A DNA stretch of 64,000 bases from Deuterostichococcus epilithicus. Its lineage: Eukaryota > Chlorophyta > Trebouxiophyceae > Prasiolales > Stichococcaceae. The notes under the pieces were generated by a model. It searched no databases, had not been told where the DNA came from, and worked only from the letters and a program-made list of their open reading frames with translations. Of this stretch, positions 13,101 through 23,749 are shown in pieces. Every line of letters begins with the position of its first letter. Within the stretch, counting starts at the first letter, position 1. The position numbers and the translations under genes were made by a program. The stretch is from contig JAVTLE010000003.1 of NCBI GenBank assembly GCA_033439295.1, forward strand, positions 496,001 to 560,000. The letters are read 5' to 3'.

Positions 13101-15879
13101 GCGTCTCCTGCCGGTGCGCGGCGCCTGGTGACAGAAAGGGCTCCCTGGAAGTTTCACCTAACCACTCACATTCGAGCCATGTGCAAGCAAGCGTCCTGCT
13201 CCTGGACCGTCTCTTGCTGTACGGCCGCTGCCTTCTCACCGAGTGTGCGGGCGACTCCTGCGGGTGCGGGGCTGACCTTGCAAGTCCGGTGCTTCAATGC
13301 CTGCTGATGTGCAGGGACATGACGATGCCAACCTGCCTCGACTGCTCTGCTTCTCTCTGCTCACATGATGCACATGTGTCGTGCACATCTGCGCTGCCAG
13401 TCGGCCTTGGCTCCGTCATGGCCGCCCAGAGTACTTTGGGGCGCTGCAAGCGGGGCCTGCGCGATGTCATAGCATGCATGCCTCCAGCACAACATGCATG
13501 CCTCCAATCCTGAAGCCAACGCCCCTTCCACGACCCAGACACACGTTGAGGTGCAGGCAGGGCGCGCCATGTCACAGCACGCGGTCGCAGGGGCACCGCC
13601 AGTACGAGCGCCTCACACTGTCTGCCGACTCTTGGGCTCCGTGACCCCCCATTGCAGCAAGGGCGCGGCGTTCTACGACAAGCGGTCGCGGGGGCACCAC
13701 CAGTACGAACGCCCCTTCATGCTGTCGGTGGAGGACCCCAACGACCCGGACAACGACCTGGCCAAGGGCTCCTTCAACGCGCCGCGCGTCCGCCAGGTGA
13801 GCCCGCAGGCAGCCCGCTGGCCAGCAGGCAACGGAGCCTCACTCCCACGCGCTGTGTGCATGCCCTGGCGCGGGCATGTGGAGTGCAGCCGGAGGCTCCT
13901 TCGACGCGCCGCGCGTCCGCCAGGTGAGCGCGCAATGGGTCGCGTGGCGCAACAGAGTGTGACGACAGAGGCCAGCTCACTTGCCTGCGGGTGCGCAGCA
14001 GCAGGTTCTGGGGTTTTGGGGCTGCTGTGAGACCAGCCCCACTCCAAGAGCACCTCCCACTCGCCGCGCATGCGCCTTGCGAGCGTGCACACTGGGTTGC
14101 GGCAGAGAGACCGGGGGCGCTTGCCGGCACGATCGCAGCCGGGTTTGGGAGCTTTGGAGCTTGGGATCGCTGCAGCCTGGTGCCACGCTGCAAGCACACG
14201 GGGCTGCGGTCAGGCTGTGGTGCATCAGCTAGGTCCCTACCGGCAAGGAGGTCACAGGAGCTGGTGAGCACAGACTGCAAACCCCACGCCTGGCTGGCCC
14301 CGCAGGCCTTCGAGTACGCGTACACGCAGCTGGCGCGCGGCGGCGCCCCGGGCGAGAGCCTCCTGGAGCGCGTCATCCGGCTGGACAGCGTGCTCGTGGA
14401 CCGGCCCCGCCCGGCGGCGCTGCCCGACTACGCTGACGCGCCGCCCGAGGTGCGCGTCAAATCTTTGAGCTTCCAAACCTTGAATTTCAAAGTCTACGGC
14501 CTGCTTGCGCTGCCCGACCACGTGGACGCACCTCCTGAGGTGAGCGAGATGCGTTTCTGGAGTTTTGTTACTTTCTTGGGCAATTCGGCTTGAAGCTGCG
14601 CTTTCAGTGCCGCGCCTCGGCAGCTGTCGAGCCTACATTCAGAGCCACGATTGAGGCCTGCCCCGTGCCCGGCTCGCTGCAAACACCTGTGTCTGGATTT
14701 AGAAAACTGGAATTCCTATGTTTTATAACAATAAAATAGCACCGTATCGCATCTGCAGAAATAAAATCAGTGTTGTAGTACGACTAAGCTTGGTGCAGAC
14801 CACAGAAAACGTCCTGTGCGGCCTCCGGGCTCCCAGCCTGCGGCCCTGACACCGACCTCTCGACAGTCCTGCGTCATGATACACGGGATGGAGCACTGCA
14901 CTGGACCCCTACACCCTAAACCCTGCGCAGGCAGTGGGCGCAGCCAGCGAGGTGGAGGCAAGCGAGGCGCGCTCCGACGGTTCCGACGGCGAGGCCCCGC
15001 CAGGGAGCTGGCAGGAGAGCGCGCGGCAGCGGCGGCGGCGGGAGGAGGCGGAGAAGAAGGCGGGACGGAAAAGCAAGAAGGAGCGCAAAAAGCGCAAGGT
15101 GGGCGAGCTAGAAGCGCTCTCTCTTGAGAGAGGTGGCAGAGTTCTCCCTTGAGCATTGCGTCAGGCTTGCACGCCAGGTGCTAGTACGGAGGGTTGCGCC
15201 GAAGTGTCAGGGACGATGAGCATCGCAAGCTGTTGCGCACTTGCACACAACCCAAGCATGCCACGACTCCTCTCGATCCACCCCAAACTGGAGCGGACGC
15301 GTCGCTTCTTGCCCAGCAGCGGGTGCGGGAGCGGGATATTGCTTTCGGCGCGACGCCGGAGGAGCCCAGCTCGGCGGGCGAAGACGACGAGGCGCCGCCA
15401 AAGAAGCAGCGCCGGCACGAGAAACATCATCACAGGTGTGGGGCCGCATGGCGCACTGGGTTGCTGTTCTGTTGCCGCCAGCACGACGCCCTGCAGTCTT
15501 TTGCGCTACTGTGCAGGTATGCGGTCATGGCAAGTGGTGACAAACATGCCGTGCTGGCGACCCAACCGCATGGCTGCTAGGCTTAGGCTTGTGTGCTGCA
15601 TCATGCAAGCAGCACTTCTGCTTTGGTCGACGGAGCATGCATCTCTGCTGCTGCAGCCATGGCAGCAGGCACAAAACTAGCCAAGCCCAGGACCAGCCGG
15701 CCGGCAGCCGAGCGCCGTACGCGATTGGCGGCAGCCGCTCGGCAGCTGGCAACGGCGGCGGCGGCGGCCACAAGCACCGGAGCCACGCGGCATCTGACGG
15801 CGGCCACAGCAGCCGCCGCCATGATCGCGGTGGCGGCGGTGGTGGCGGCGGAAGACACAAGCACATACGCTTTGACTGA
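10192..15879 (+). CDS. TRF4: TRF4/PAPD5-type non-canonical poly(A) polymerase
   Basis: A nuclear nucleotidyltransferase that would add short A tails to RNAs for exosome decay or trimming (TRAMP-like). Eleven exons join with matching phases: 10192-10359, 10499-10784, 11021-11139, 11580-11726, 12511-12705, 12914-13113, 13658-13796, 14306-14449, 14931-15098, 15320-15435 and 15657-15879, giving 634 residues. Residues 1-150 are acidic and disordered. The catalytic core has 'FGSFATGLYLPTSDMDLVV' (GS plus the DxD pair) and a third carboxylate in 'FNFDISFDV'. The central domain has 'VYSGGIGSYALLVMV' and 'LLLDFFRLFGRSLF', both typical of TRF4. 'HHQYERPFMLSVEDPNDPDND' contains the family's ED-P motif before 'VRQAFEYAYTQL'. 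The C-tail is Lys/Arg-rich (nuclear-localisation-like), then His/Gly-rich. Several introns carry decayed copies of exon edges. The ATG at 10192 gives the first exon; two to three upstream codons cannot be excluded. Confidence 0.92.
11431..11640 (+). repeat. Exon echo: copy of the exon-4 acceptor and 5' end (TRF4-like)
   Basis: 11431-11510 repeats the real junction at 11571-11640. Both read GCCGCAG followed by GTGTTCGG and CCTTCGCCA, then diverge with a small indel. The copy keeps the acceptor AG but loses the reading frame. Confidence 0.8.
13040..13275 (+). repeat. Exon echo: copy of the exon-6 3' end (TRF4-like)
   Basis: Intronic 13189-13275 is a diverged copy of 13040-13125, the exon-6 end and its donor. 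Shared blocks are GCGTCCTGCTCCTGGAC, GGCCGCT and GACTCCTGC/GTCTCCTGC followed by GGGTGCGGG/CGGTGCGCG. Offset is about 149 bases. Confidence 0.75.
13554..13725 (+). repeat. Exon echo: copy of the exon-7 5' end (TRF4-like)
   Basis: 13554-13623 repeats 13651-13725. Shared blocks are GCAGGCAGGGCGCG/GCAGCAAGGGCGCG, GCGGTCGC, GGGGCACC and CCAGTACGA. Offset is about 98 bases, with the acceptor region included. Confidence 0.75.
13767..13929 (+). repeat. Exon echo: near-identical duplicate of the exon-7 donor
   Basis: 36 bases at 13894-13929 match 13767-13802 with one mismatch (GAC for AAC). The match runs through CGCGTCCGCCAG and the donor GTGAGC. The intron therefore holds a second intact 5' splice site 127 bases downstream. 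Confidence 0.9.
14417..14545 (+). repeat. Exon echo: copy of the exon-8 donor (TRF4-like)
   Basis: 14507-14545 repeats 14417-14458: GCGCTGCCCGAC, then GACGC, CC and GAGGTG with substitutions at third positions. The copy ends in GAGGTGAGC, a stronger donor than the real GAGGTGCGC. Confidence 0.8.
14700..14770. other. AT-rich islet with two AATAAA boxes in an intron
   Basis: Inside the TRF4-like intron 14450-14930 the base composition drops sharply and two AATAAA motifs occur about 30 bases apart (near 14729 and 14759). It may be a small insertion; nothing coding is visible. Confidence 0.4.
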
Positions 15880-16417
15880 CTAATTTGGTGAAACCCAGAG
15901 GCAGCTGAATCGACCCCCGAGGCTTTCGCCAGGTGTCGAAGCCGGGCTGTGTTCGTCCTTGACCGACTTGACTGCTGTCTAGAATGATTGCTGCCTTTTG
16001 CTCTTCTGCGCGCTGTTGGTCTGTTTGGAAAAGGTGGCACCCGTCCTCAGCTGTGCCTGTCAGCGTTCGTTGCCATCCCTGTGCATTGTATAATGTCTGC
16101 ACGCCAGATCCAGCAGCTGGTGCCAGCTGCTGAATGACACTGTTGAAGTGCTGAGCTGGCGCGCAACGTGCTCATGTCAGATGCAATAATTTGCAATGCT
16201 GTGATATTCAGTGAACCCATAGCACCGTGAGATTCGTGATAACAAATTCGCCTTCTTTGCGCGCATCAACGTCCCGACAAAATTCGCGGAGTGCCAGAGC
16301 ATTCTAGTGTAGGGATTGAGAGTCACTCAGCTCCTGTGCCTCGCTGAACGAGCTTCGAGGCCGTTTCCTCGTCCTTCTGGATGTAACTCGGGATGTAATC
16401 CGGAGTGCGCAAGCGAG
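15880..16417. other. Spacer: TRF4-like 3' flank and ALKBH6 promoter
   Basis: Same-strand spacer of about 540 bases, less GC-rich than the exons. No ORF with supporting similarity was seen. Confidence 0.4.
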
Positions 16418-17904
16418 ATGGTGACGATCGATGTGAAAAAGTTGCTGCGGGATGATCGCCAGCGGCGCGCCTCGCCAAAAGCTCCCGTGCTGGAGCATGA
16501 AGCGGACGAGACCGGCGTGCTGGAGCAGTCGCTGGATCTTAATAAGCATACGGTGGGCAGGGACCACCTGCAGGCGAGTCGTGCGCCTGCTGCATACATC
16601 ACGTTGCGCTTGTATCGGTGATATGCGTACCGGAATAGCACTCGAGGAATGTCGAAGTTCTGGCACGGCGTCACGTGGTGCGTGTGATGGGTGGACAGGG
16701 TCTTTTTTTCATTCGAGACGCCCTGACGCGGCGGCAGGAGCGGGAGATACTGGACGGAATCGACTCAGCGCCGGCATCGCGGTACGGAACGCTGCAATGG
16801 TTTGATATACCATTCGGGCGGTTGCTGGCGAGTGGCTCTCCCTGCATGCTGGAGGACGGCGGTTTTTTCGGTCTGCTTTGCCGATGTGCAGTTGCTGTGC
16901 CTGCGACTGCAGGTGGGTGCAGGCTGAGGGGCGGCGGGTGCAGAACTGGGGTGGCAAGCCCGGCTCGGCCGCAGTTACAGAGGTGCTGGCGACTGACTTG
17001 CCAGCCCAGTCAAGACTCACCCCTGAATGTATGAGAAGCAAGATGGCAACCTCTCGCATGCATTCGTCAGCCTGCATGACTCATGCAGAAGAGGAACAAC
17101 CCTGGCCGTCCTCTGCATGGTGCAAGGTCATTCGAAGAAAGACTGTGTTGACAAACCACTTGCAGGAACTGCCGCTTTTCCTGTCGGCGCTGCTGGACCG
17201 ACTGGAGGCGGCCCGCGTGTTTGGCGCGGGCGAGCGGCCCAACCATTGCCTCATAAACAGCTATGAGCAAGGGGCACCTTGCCCAGTGCATCAGGACGGG
17301 CCGCTGTGTGAGCACCCCTCGCTGCTTCTCAAGCCCAGCATATAGCAATGATTTCCGGCACACGCCGCACTGGTTGGCTCAGACAGGATTTGTTTACGCG
17401 AACCTGAGCGTTTGGCTGCCGTTCGATTTAATCTGGCTTGCCCTCCGTTTGGGCTCCCGAGTGGATGTAATTGTGATGCTGCTGCTGCCGGCAGACCTGG
17501 ACAAGGTCATCACGGTCACGTTGGGCGGCCCTGCTGTCATCGGCTTCTACCGCAACCTGCCGGACGGGTCGGCGTCTCCTGACACTGTCACCGAGGTGAG
17601 CTGAGACGCATGACGGTGGAAGTGCCCCTCGAGCCCAGCTTCAGACACAGCCGGACTGCCGCAGGACTTCCAACAGCCCAGCGCCTGTCGCGTGCAGGTG
17701 CTGCTGCAGCCGCGATGCTGCTTCGTGGTGTCGGACGAGGCCTACTCGCGGCACCAGCACGGAATCGAGGCCAGGGAGGTTGACGAAATCAGTGGGCTGT
17801 GCTGCAACCGTGACGCCGCGGGGGTGGCAGTGGGGCAGCTTGTGCCGCGCGCAGCGCGGCGAGTGTCGTTGGTGTTTGTGCGAAAGATACAGAGGACAGA
17901 ATGA
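16418..17904 (+). CDS. ALKBH6: ALKBH6-type 2-oxoglutarate/Fe(II) dioxygenase
   Basis: An AlkB-family oxygenase predicted to use Fe(II), O2 and 2-oxoglutarate on nucleic acid; the ALKBH6 substrate is not settled. Six exons fit in phase: 16418-16552, 16699-16799, 16913-16982, 17166-17307, 17495-17595 and 17698-17904, giving 251 residues against about 240 for animal ALKBH6. Family motifs: 'FFIRDALTRRQEREIL', 'RRVQNWGG' (RLQNWGG in animals), 'PNHCLINSYEQG', the iron-binding H-x-D in 'PVHQDGPLY', 'ITVTLGGPAVIGFY', the distal His in 'RHQHGIEARE', and the terminal Arg strand 'RRVSLVFVRK' for 2-oxoglutarate. The junction of exons 1 and 2 is the least certain. An ATG-less extension upstream exists, so 16418 is the first ATG in frame. 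Confidence 0.88.
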
Positions 17905-18425
17905 TGGTGGCACGTTGGCGGCATGGGCAGCAGAGGCTATCAGCATGATGGAGCATGTCGCCATTTGCTTGGTGTCGCCACGGCGACACTGGACATTGTT
18001 CAATGTATTGCCGCCGTTTCAGCAAAGTTTTTGTTGCAGCGGGCTCTAAACTACTGAGGTCGATAGGGTTTAGCACTGGCAAACATGCATCGTTGCGAGC
18101 CGCCCTGCTTGCCAGCGTCCCTTTTCGTCAGCCGAGCAGTGGTCTCGGGCCGGAGGCGCCTCCAGCAACTGCAGGTGAGCGTCCATCTGCGCGCCCGGGT
18201 CGGCAGCGGCTCACAGCAGGGCTCTGTGCGGAGCCATCCGGTTGTAGAGCAGGCCTTGCAGAGTTATGCTACTGCACGGCCAGGCGGGCGCTGGAACGTG
18301 CGGCAATGCGGAGGCTACTGCTTGCACAGAGTTCGGACGGATCAGCGCTGGCGTGGCAAGCGAAGCCGGTCTCAGAGTGCAACTTGTGATTGTTTGCCTC
18401 GCGCAGGCAGCTCAGCTTTGCCGTC
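17905..18425. promoter_or_regulatory. Spacer and eL29 promoter / 5' UTR
   Basis: About 520 bases between the ALKBH6 stop and the eL29 ATG. A 5'-UTR intron may end at GCGCAG near 18407, but no donor can be fixed. No other gene seen. Confidence 0.4.
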
Positions 18426-18845
18426 ATGGCGAAGAGCAAGAACCACACGGCGCACAACCAGACGTACAAGGCGCACAGGCACAGCATCAAGAAGCCGAAG
18501 AAGACAAAATACGTTTCGCGCAAGGGGGTGAGCTTAGCGGTCGCACAGTTGTACGCAAAAGAGAAAATTACACCCTGCAACGTGCGCTGTGCCTATTCAA
18601 CCTGCAAACCCCTAACGCACTGCTGTGCCCGACATGCAGATGGACCCCAAGTTCCTCCGGAACCAGGTGAGCATTGGCACAACCCTTGCACATGTTGCGC
18701 CTGCAACTGCGGCGAGCCCCTGCTGCTTTCACCGAGGTTGCAATGCATCCTGTACCACTGACCTTCCACTTGTCGCTGACCTTCTCCTCCCTCTCGCTGA
18801 ACGCAGCGGTACGCCAAGAAGCACAATGACGCCGTCAAGGAATAA
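18426..18845 (+). CDS. RPL29: 60S ribosomal protein eL29
   Basis: A small basic protein of the large cytosolic ribosomal subunit. Three exons, all phase 0: 18426-18527, 18640-18666 (a 27-nt micro-exon) and 18807-18845. The product is 55 residues. It opens with the near-invariant 'MAKSKNHTAHNQTYKAHRH', continues with 'IKKPKKTKYVSRKG', then 'MDPKFLRNQ' and 'RYAKKHNDAVKE'. This matches eL29 (L29e) closely from end to end, and the length is normal for short plant and fungal forms. The middle exon begins with ATG, but this is an internal Met. Confidence 0.97.
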
Positions 18846-19451
18846 GTGCTGCCTGGGGTGGCGGGATACGCTTGGCAGCGGAGTGACAGGCATGCAGCTG
18901 GCGGCATGTTGCGGCGAGAGCAGCAGAGCCTGGAGCTGCGGGAGTGGAACCGGCAGGAGAGCTTGCTTCAGTCTCACACACCTGCCAGTGGCCTGCTGCT
19001 CGGCCCGCGGCTGTGGCGATGACTTGCGCGGGCTGCACGGGCAGATATGGCATGATGCTCGTACTGCATGGGGCTGTTTCTGGTTGCTCTTGCAGTCGTA
19101 TGGGTAAACCTCTGTTCAAAGTCATTGTTCCAATGGGTGACGCGCGGGAGTGCAACCTCCATCTCCTTCCCTACAGTTGCAGCCATAGTCTAAAACTCCA
19201 GATGCTGGCGATGCTGTCTCACCCAGCTCCAAGCGGAAGGCCAAGTGCATCCCTGATGCAGGTGTCGTCCTGCTGCCTGCCGCGCACGTGCATCTTTGCC
19301 AGCAAAGAGGACGAACAAAAGGAAATTGATGTGTGATCAAATTCCACCGCTTTTACAGCAAAAGCAGGCCTGCATGGTTTGCAAGCCAGCATTTATCAGT
19401 GCAGCGGACCAGGCGCAATCACCCTACCCAGCTTTCGTGCGCGAATGTTTA
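18846..19451. other. Tail-to-tail spacer, eL29 / PH-domain gene
   Basis: About 600 bases of convergent 3' flank. No TGTAA signal was found near the eL29 stop and no supported gene was seen. Confidence 0.4.
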
Positions 19452-22400
19452 CTATGTGATTGGCTGCCAATCCTGCATGCGAAGCGCCAGACGCTGCGTT
19501 GAATCAGGCGCCTGCCGCATCGCCTGCTGCTCCGCTTCAAGTGGAGGCTCTTGCCGCGGCGCCCCCATTCCCCGTTCTCCTGCAGCTCCCGGCTGCTCGC
19601 CTGCGCCCCAGCTGCCCGGCAGGATGGCGTCTGTTTTCGAGTCAACTTCCGCTGTTGCCGACGATGTTCCAGACGGCTGCGGCAGGCTGTCCGCTCCAAT
19701 CAACGCATTGCTGCAGGCTGTCACCGACGAGCGGCCGTCGGCCGCCAGCAGGGTCGTGAATGCCTGCGTCGAGGTGGCGGTGGGCAGCGCCCAGCACTGC
19801 ATGGCGTCAGGCGGGCCGGCGTCCATTGGCGGGGAATCGGATGACGAGAAGGAGCCTGCACCCTGCACGCCAACACAAGCTTTGCTGTTGGCAAGCTTAC
19901 ATATGCCGTCTTCAACTCGTATGCCAGTCACAGTCAGTTGTGCACATGCGAGTCAGGCATGGTCGAGGCGAGCAGGCATGTACGAGTAGTCAAGCAGACC
20001 TCGGGACATAAGCACGGCCCCAGTCGAGGCGACAACTCACCATCTGCAGCGGCCGGAAGGCGGTAATCACGCGGCTGAGCGTGCGGCTTATGCGGCCCGC
20101 CTTGCCGTAGTCTGCCAGCTTGCGCTCTACTGGCGACATCGCCGCGGCCGACAGCGCCGCGATCCATGCCCCCTGCAGTGTTCAAAACCCAAGTACTAGT
20201 CCTGAATGACATCCGGCGGAATCAGCTGACCTGCAAAGCGTGCAACGAGGCAACACTCCTATGTGGCACCTGCGACTCGGCGGTTTTGGCGCTGAAGACG
20301 TACGTTTTGGGCAGCGGTGATGCCACGGTCAGTGCGAACGGGTTGCGCCAGGCGTCTCTGGCTCTCGACACACCCCGCGCCTCCACCTGCGCCCCTGCCA
20401 GCGGCAGGGTTTTGACTGCCATGGCGCCGCGGCTCTTGCAAATGTTCAAAGCGCCACCCTGCAGGTGACAAGGAATAAATTGGGTATTCCCTCAAGTACG
20501 TAGCTTGACGTGTGAGCCTGCTGCTGCGTCTTCGGGCTGCACACCTTGATCAGAGCATGCCGCTTGTTCCACCGCCTCGGGCCAAGCCGTGACACTGCAC
20601 GGACGACACCGGTGTGTGTGAGGAAACCTGATGGGATCCCAATGAGATGAATGTGCGAGCTCCCTAGTCTGGGTTTTGTGCAGCGCCGTCTGCAGCAGGT
20701 GCTGCGCAGACGTCGGAGTTGGCCGACCTCGGAGTTGCTCAAGCTCGTCGTCCATCCTTATGCCGTCAGCTCCCGGCATACTGCTTTTAAAATCCTTAAA
20801 AACTATCGGAGGACCCAACACCTCGCGACACGCGTCTTGCGACACCTGCACCTCGTGTCGCGACCCGGGAGTAGCGAGTCGCGTCCAGTCAAGACCGGCG
20901 ACAGCTGACCCCCAGAAACGCTGAACTTCGGAATCGCGAGATTCACACTTATTTCAGCAAGGTCGTGGAGCGGCAAATTTGATACAGCCGGCCAGGTCCA
21001 CTCTACAGAAGTCCAAAGGCCTAGGAGCTGACTATGAGCTGGCAGTGCTACCTGTCAAACGGAAAACATGAAGGAAATTGCATAAGAGCTTCAGAGCTCA
21101 GTCATTGGAGCTTCTAAAAGCTTGTCAAGGCTTTGTTTGGCGCACGAGCAGACGGCTCTGTTGCCTGAGCGACCGATGTACACGGCGACCTGGCCGCCCA
21201 AGCAGAACCGCCTGGCTGCTGTGCCGATGCTGAATAGCATTGCAGACGCAGCAATTCCAGCCGTACATGAAACGTTCCGACCCAAAAGTCTTCGCTCACC
21301 TCGTCCGCGTCAGCGGCTGAGGCTGCGGCGCAGCCCCGGAAGGAAGCGCCTCACACAGGAAAGGGCCAGTAGTTGCTGCCCCTCACACCCGCGCCGCTAG
21401 AAGCTGCCCGCTCTCAGTCCTGCGCTGCCAGCAGCTGCACGGCGGCGATGGCGCCGTTGTCCAGGTGCGGCACCAGCCGCCACAGCGTGGCAAAAGTTTC
21501 CAGCTCCTCAGGCGGCGTCTCCAGGCCCACCGCGCCGTCCACTAGCCGCTGCATCACGACATTCGAAAAGGTTGTCGGACGAAGTGATCCGTCCTGAGCG
21601 ACGTGCACGAGCCGCCACGATGCATCGCAGGCCCAGATCCTCAGGCGGCGGCTCCAGGCACGCCGCGCCGTCCACCACGAACGCGGCTTTAATGTGTGAA
21701 GTGATCAGCCGGCAAGTCGAACAAGTTAACACAGGTGCGCCGCTGTGCTTGCAGCGCCGTCTCTGAGAGCGTTCAGCGCTGCTGGCACCGTCCATTGGTG
21801 CTTATGGTGCATGGTTTGGGATGTGCGAGCACCCATGTGCGCCGCCCTGCTGCACGGGCACAACTGCCACGGGGACGCGCTGTGTCTGCAGCATGCACAG
21901 CATTTCGGGCGGTCGCACCATCATCCGGTGCTCCTGCTCAATGGCGTCCACGATGCTGGCGACCAGCAGAGCCGTGTCCTGCCCTTCGGCAGCGCCGCCC
22001 GGCAGCCCCGACTCCCTCATCCCTGCCGGCATGTGGTCAGGCAGTGAGAAATGCAAGCGAAAGGCGTCAGCGACCCGTCGCCCAGCCTGCGCAACACAGC
22101 GCGTGCAGCATGGCCGGTCCTGTGCATGCAGTAGTGATGAGGCCGCATGATGCTTCAATGCTGCAACGTCGCGCCGCCTTGTGGGATCGTGGCTCACGGC
22201 GATCGCAGGCCAATGGTCAGCAAGCTCCGGGTATGGCTCACCTTGGGAAGGCTCTGCGTTGGGCTCCGCAGCAAGGGACGTGAGAGCAGCCTGCACCGCA
22301 GAGTCTCGGTGTTTGTCAGGTGTTGGTCACGGTGTCGCGGCACTGCCTTCTGCATCATTCAAGGGCAAGCAAGCAGACAAACACACAGAGCAGGAACATG

Positions 22401-23430
22401 AGTGCCGGGATACCCACCTGCTCGAACTGCGACGCGGCCGCTTGAAGACGCCGGAGAAGTATCTCGCACGACCGCACTGAGACGTGCAGCCGCTCCAGAG
22501 CTGCGTCAATCTGTTCCGCCAGCGTCCGCCCGGGCTGCCCCGCCGGACCCTTTGCCGCGGCATAGCGGCTGAGAGCTTCTGAATCCGCCTGCGCGCTGTG
22601 ATCAATCCATTAAGACGTGAATGTTGTGATCACTCCCTTGCTTCCACAGCCCCTGCGAGCGAGAGTGAAAACCTGCTGTGCAGGTGGGTGCCACCGACGC
22701 ATCTGCGCACACACCACTGTCACAGATCTGAGCCTGGACCACCTGCAAGCGTAGCCGCTGCCACAGCTTTGAGCTGCCTGGCAGGTCAGCCAGCGCCAGG
22801 CTCGCAAAGAGGGACTGCAGCGCCGCCAGTGCGGCTGCGCCCTGAGACCGGTGCGCCAGCCACTCCTGTTTCAACATATCCGGCATTCAGCCATTGTATT
22901 CGTGTGGGACTGACGCCTCAATGCGTGGCATCAAGCAGGCGTCTGCAGCTTTACCTCGAGAGTCGCCACGAGCGGCGCAGGGATCGACATGCAGAAATGT
23001 TTGCAGACACTGTGCGTGAGGAATCGCGGAGGGAAGCTCAATTTCCTTTGCGGTCAGCGGACACTGGAAAGAGTCAGGCAGAGCGCCGGCCAGCGGGCTC
23101 TTTGCCCACCAAAACCCACTCCCCGCATGGTGCCCAACATTTCCACCTGCTCACATATACGGCCTCAGTGCGCGGGCACAACATGAAAGCTGTAACATTG
23201 CAAAAAACCTGCACACAACCTCATCATATCGCTCGTACCGTTGCTGCCTGCCTGAAGGTGACGCAAGCCCGCGTGCGATCTGGGACCGAACTCTTGTGCC
23301 ACTGTCAACGATCCGAGCGTTGTGCTGCGCCGAGAACTGCATCGCCCGCTTCTGGAAGTTTGGAGCTCTCTCACAACTGTTCACAGCGCCAGCACGGTTT
23401 CGCAGCATCGCCAAGCTTAGAGATCCTGGG
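19452..23430 (-). CDS. PH-domain protein, family undetermined
   Basis: Minus-strand, many exons. The clearest part is a pleckstrin-homology domain, which binds phosphoinositides or proteins at membranes. It runs over exons 20594-20545 ('RLGPRRWNKRHALIK', strands 1-2), 20458-20270 ('ALNICKSRGAMAVKTLPL', 'NPFALTVASPLPKTYVFSA') and 20172-20041, whose 'GAWIAALSAAA' is the closing Trp helix. Phases agree. The last exon, 19862-19452, is a disordered 136-residue Ser/Ala/Pro tail. Upstream exons I can see include 22592-22428 ('GRTLAEQIDAALERLH', helical, coil-like), about 22050-21920 ('LLVASIVDAIEQEHRMM'), about 22870-22750, and possibly 23430-23300. A helical region before a PH domain could be a BAR-like or exocyst-type coil, but I cannot support either. 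The 5' end is a guess. A tandem intronic duplication lies at 21462-21710. Confidence 0.6.
21462..21710 (-). repeat. Exon echo: tandem duplication in the PH-domain gene
   Basis: 21462-21590 and 21602-21710 are diverged copies. The best block is CTCCTCAGGCGGCG / ATCCTCAGGCGGCG followed by CTCCAGGC and CCGCGCCGTCCAC. Flanking agreement includes AGCCGCCAC and GAAGTGATC. The minus-strand translations are related (VDGAVGLETPPEEL and VDGAACLEPPPEDL). Confidence 0.8.
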
Positions 23431-23749
23431 TCCATGAAGAGCAGCCTCAAGCGGAGCTCGGGTGGGTCCTGCGGTGTCACATCGCGCGTATTGATATTGA
23501 TATTGTTTGTGCTGTGAACGGTGTGTGTGAGGTGGCCCAGGGTGCACAATGAGTGATGATGGCACCTGATGGCACTGTCTGTGTTCGCGCCAGACCCCCC
23601 CACACCAGCGGCAGAGGGTAGCAAGCGACGCAAGCAGTCCAGGTGGGGCTCACGATATCCTGCCTTGCTGCTCGCTGTAATGAAGTCCACCATAGTTGCA
23701 CGACCCAGCTGACGACTTTTAGCCACGTTGTGACTCCACCCTAAAGTGC

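Noticed and set aside
20820-20885. Palindrome of GCGACAC / GTGTCGC units near the PH-domain gene
   Set aside because: Short, partly overlapping repeats with no clear arms; may be chance in GC-rich DNA.
21091-21299. Additional exon of the PH-domain gene
   Set aside because: Open in two frames with no recognisable motif and no clear splice sites, so not called.
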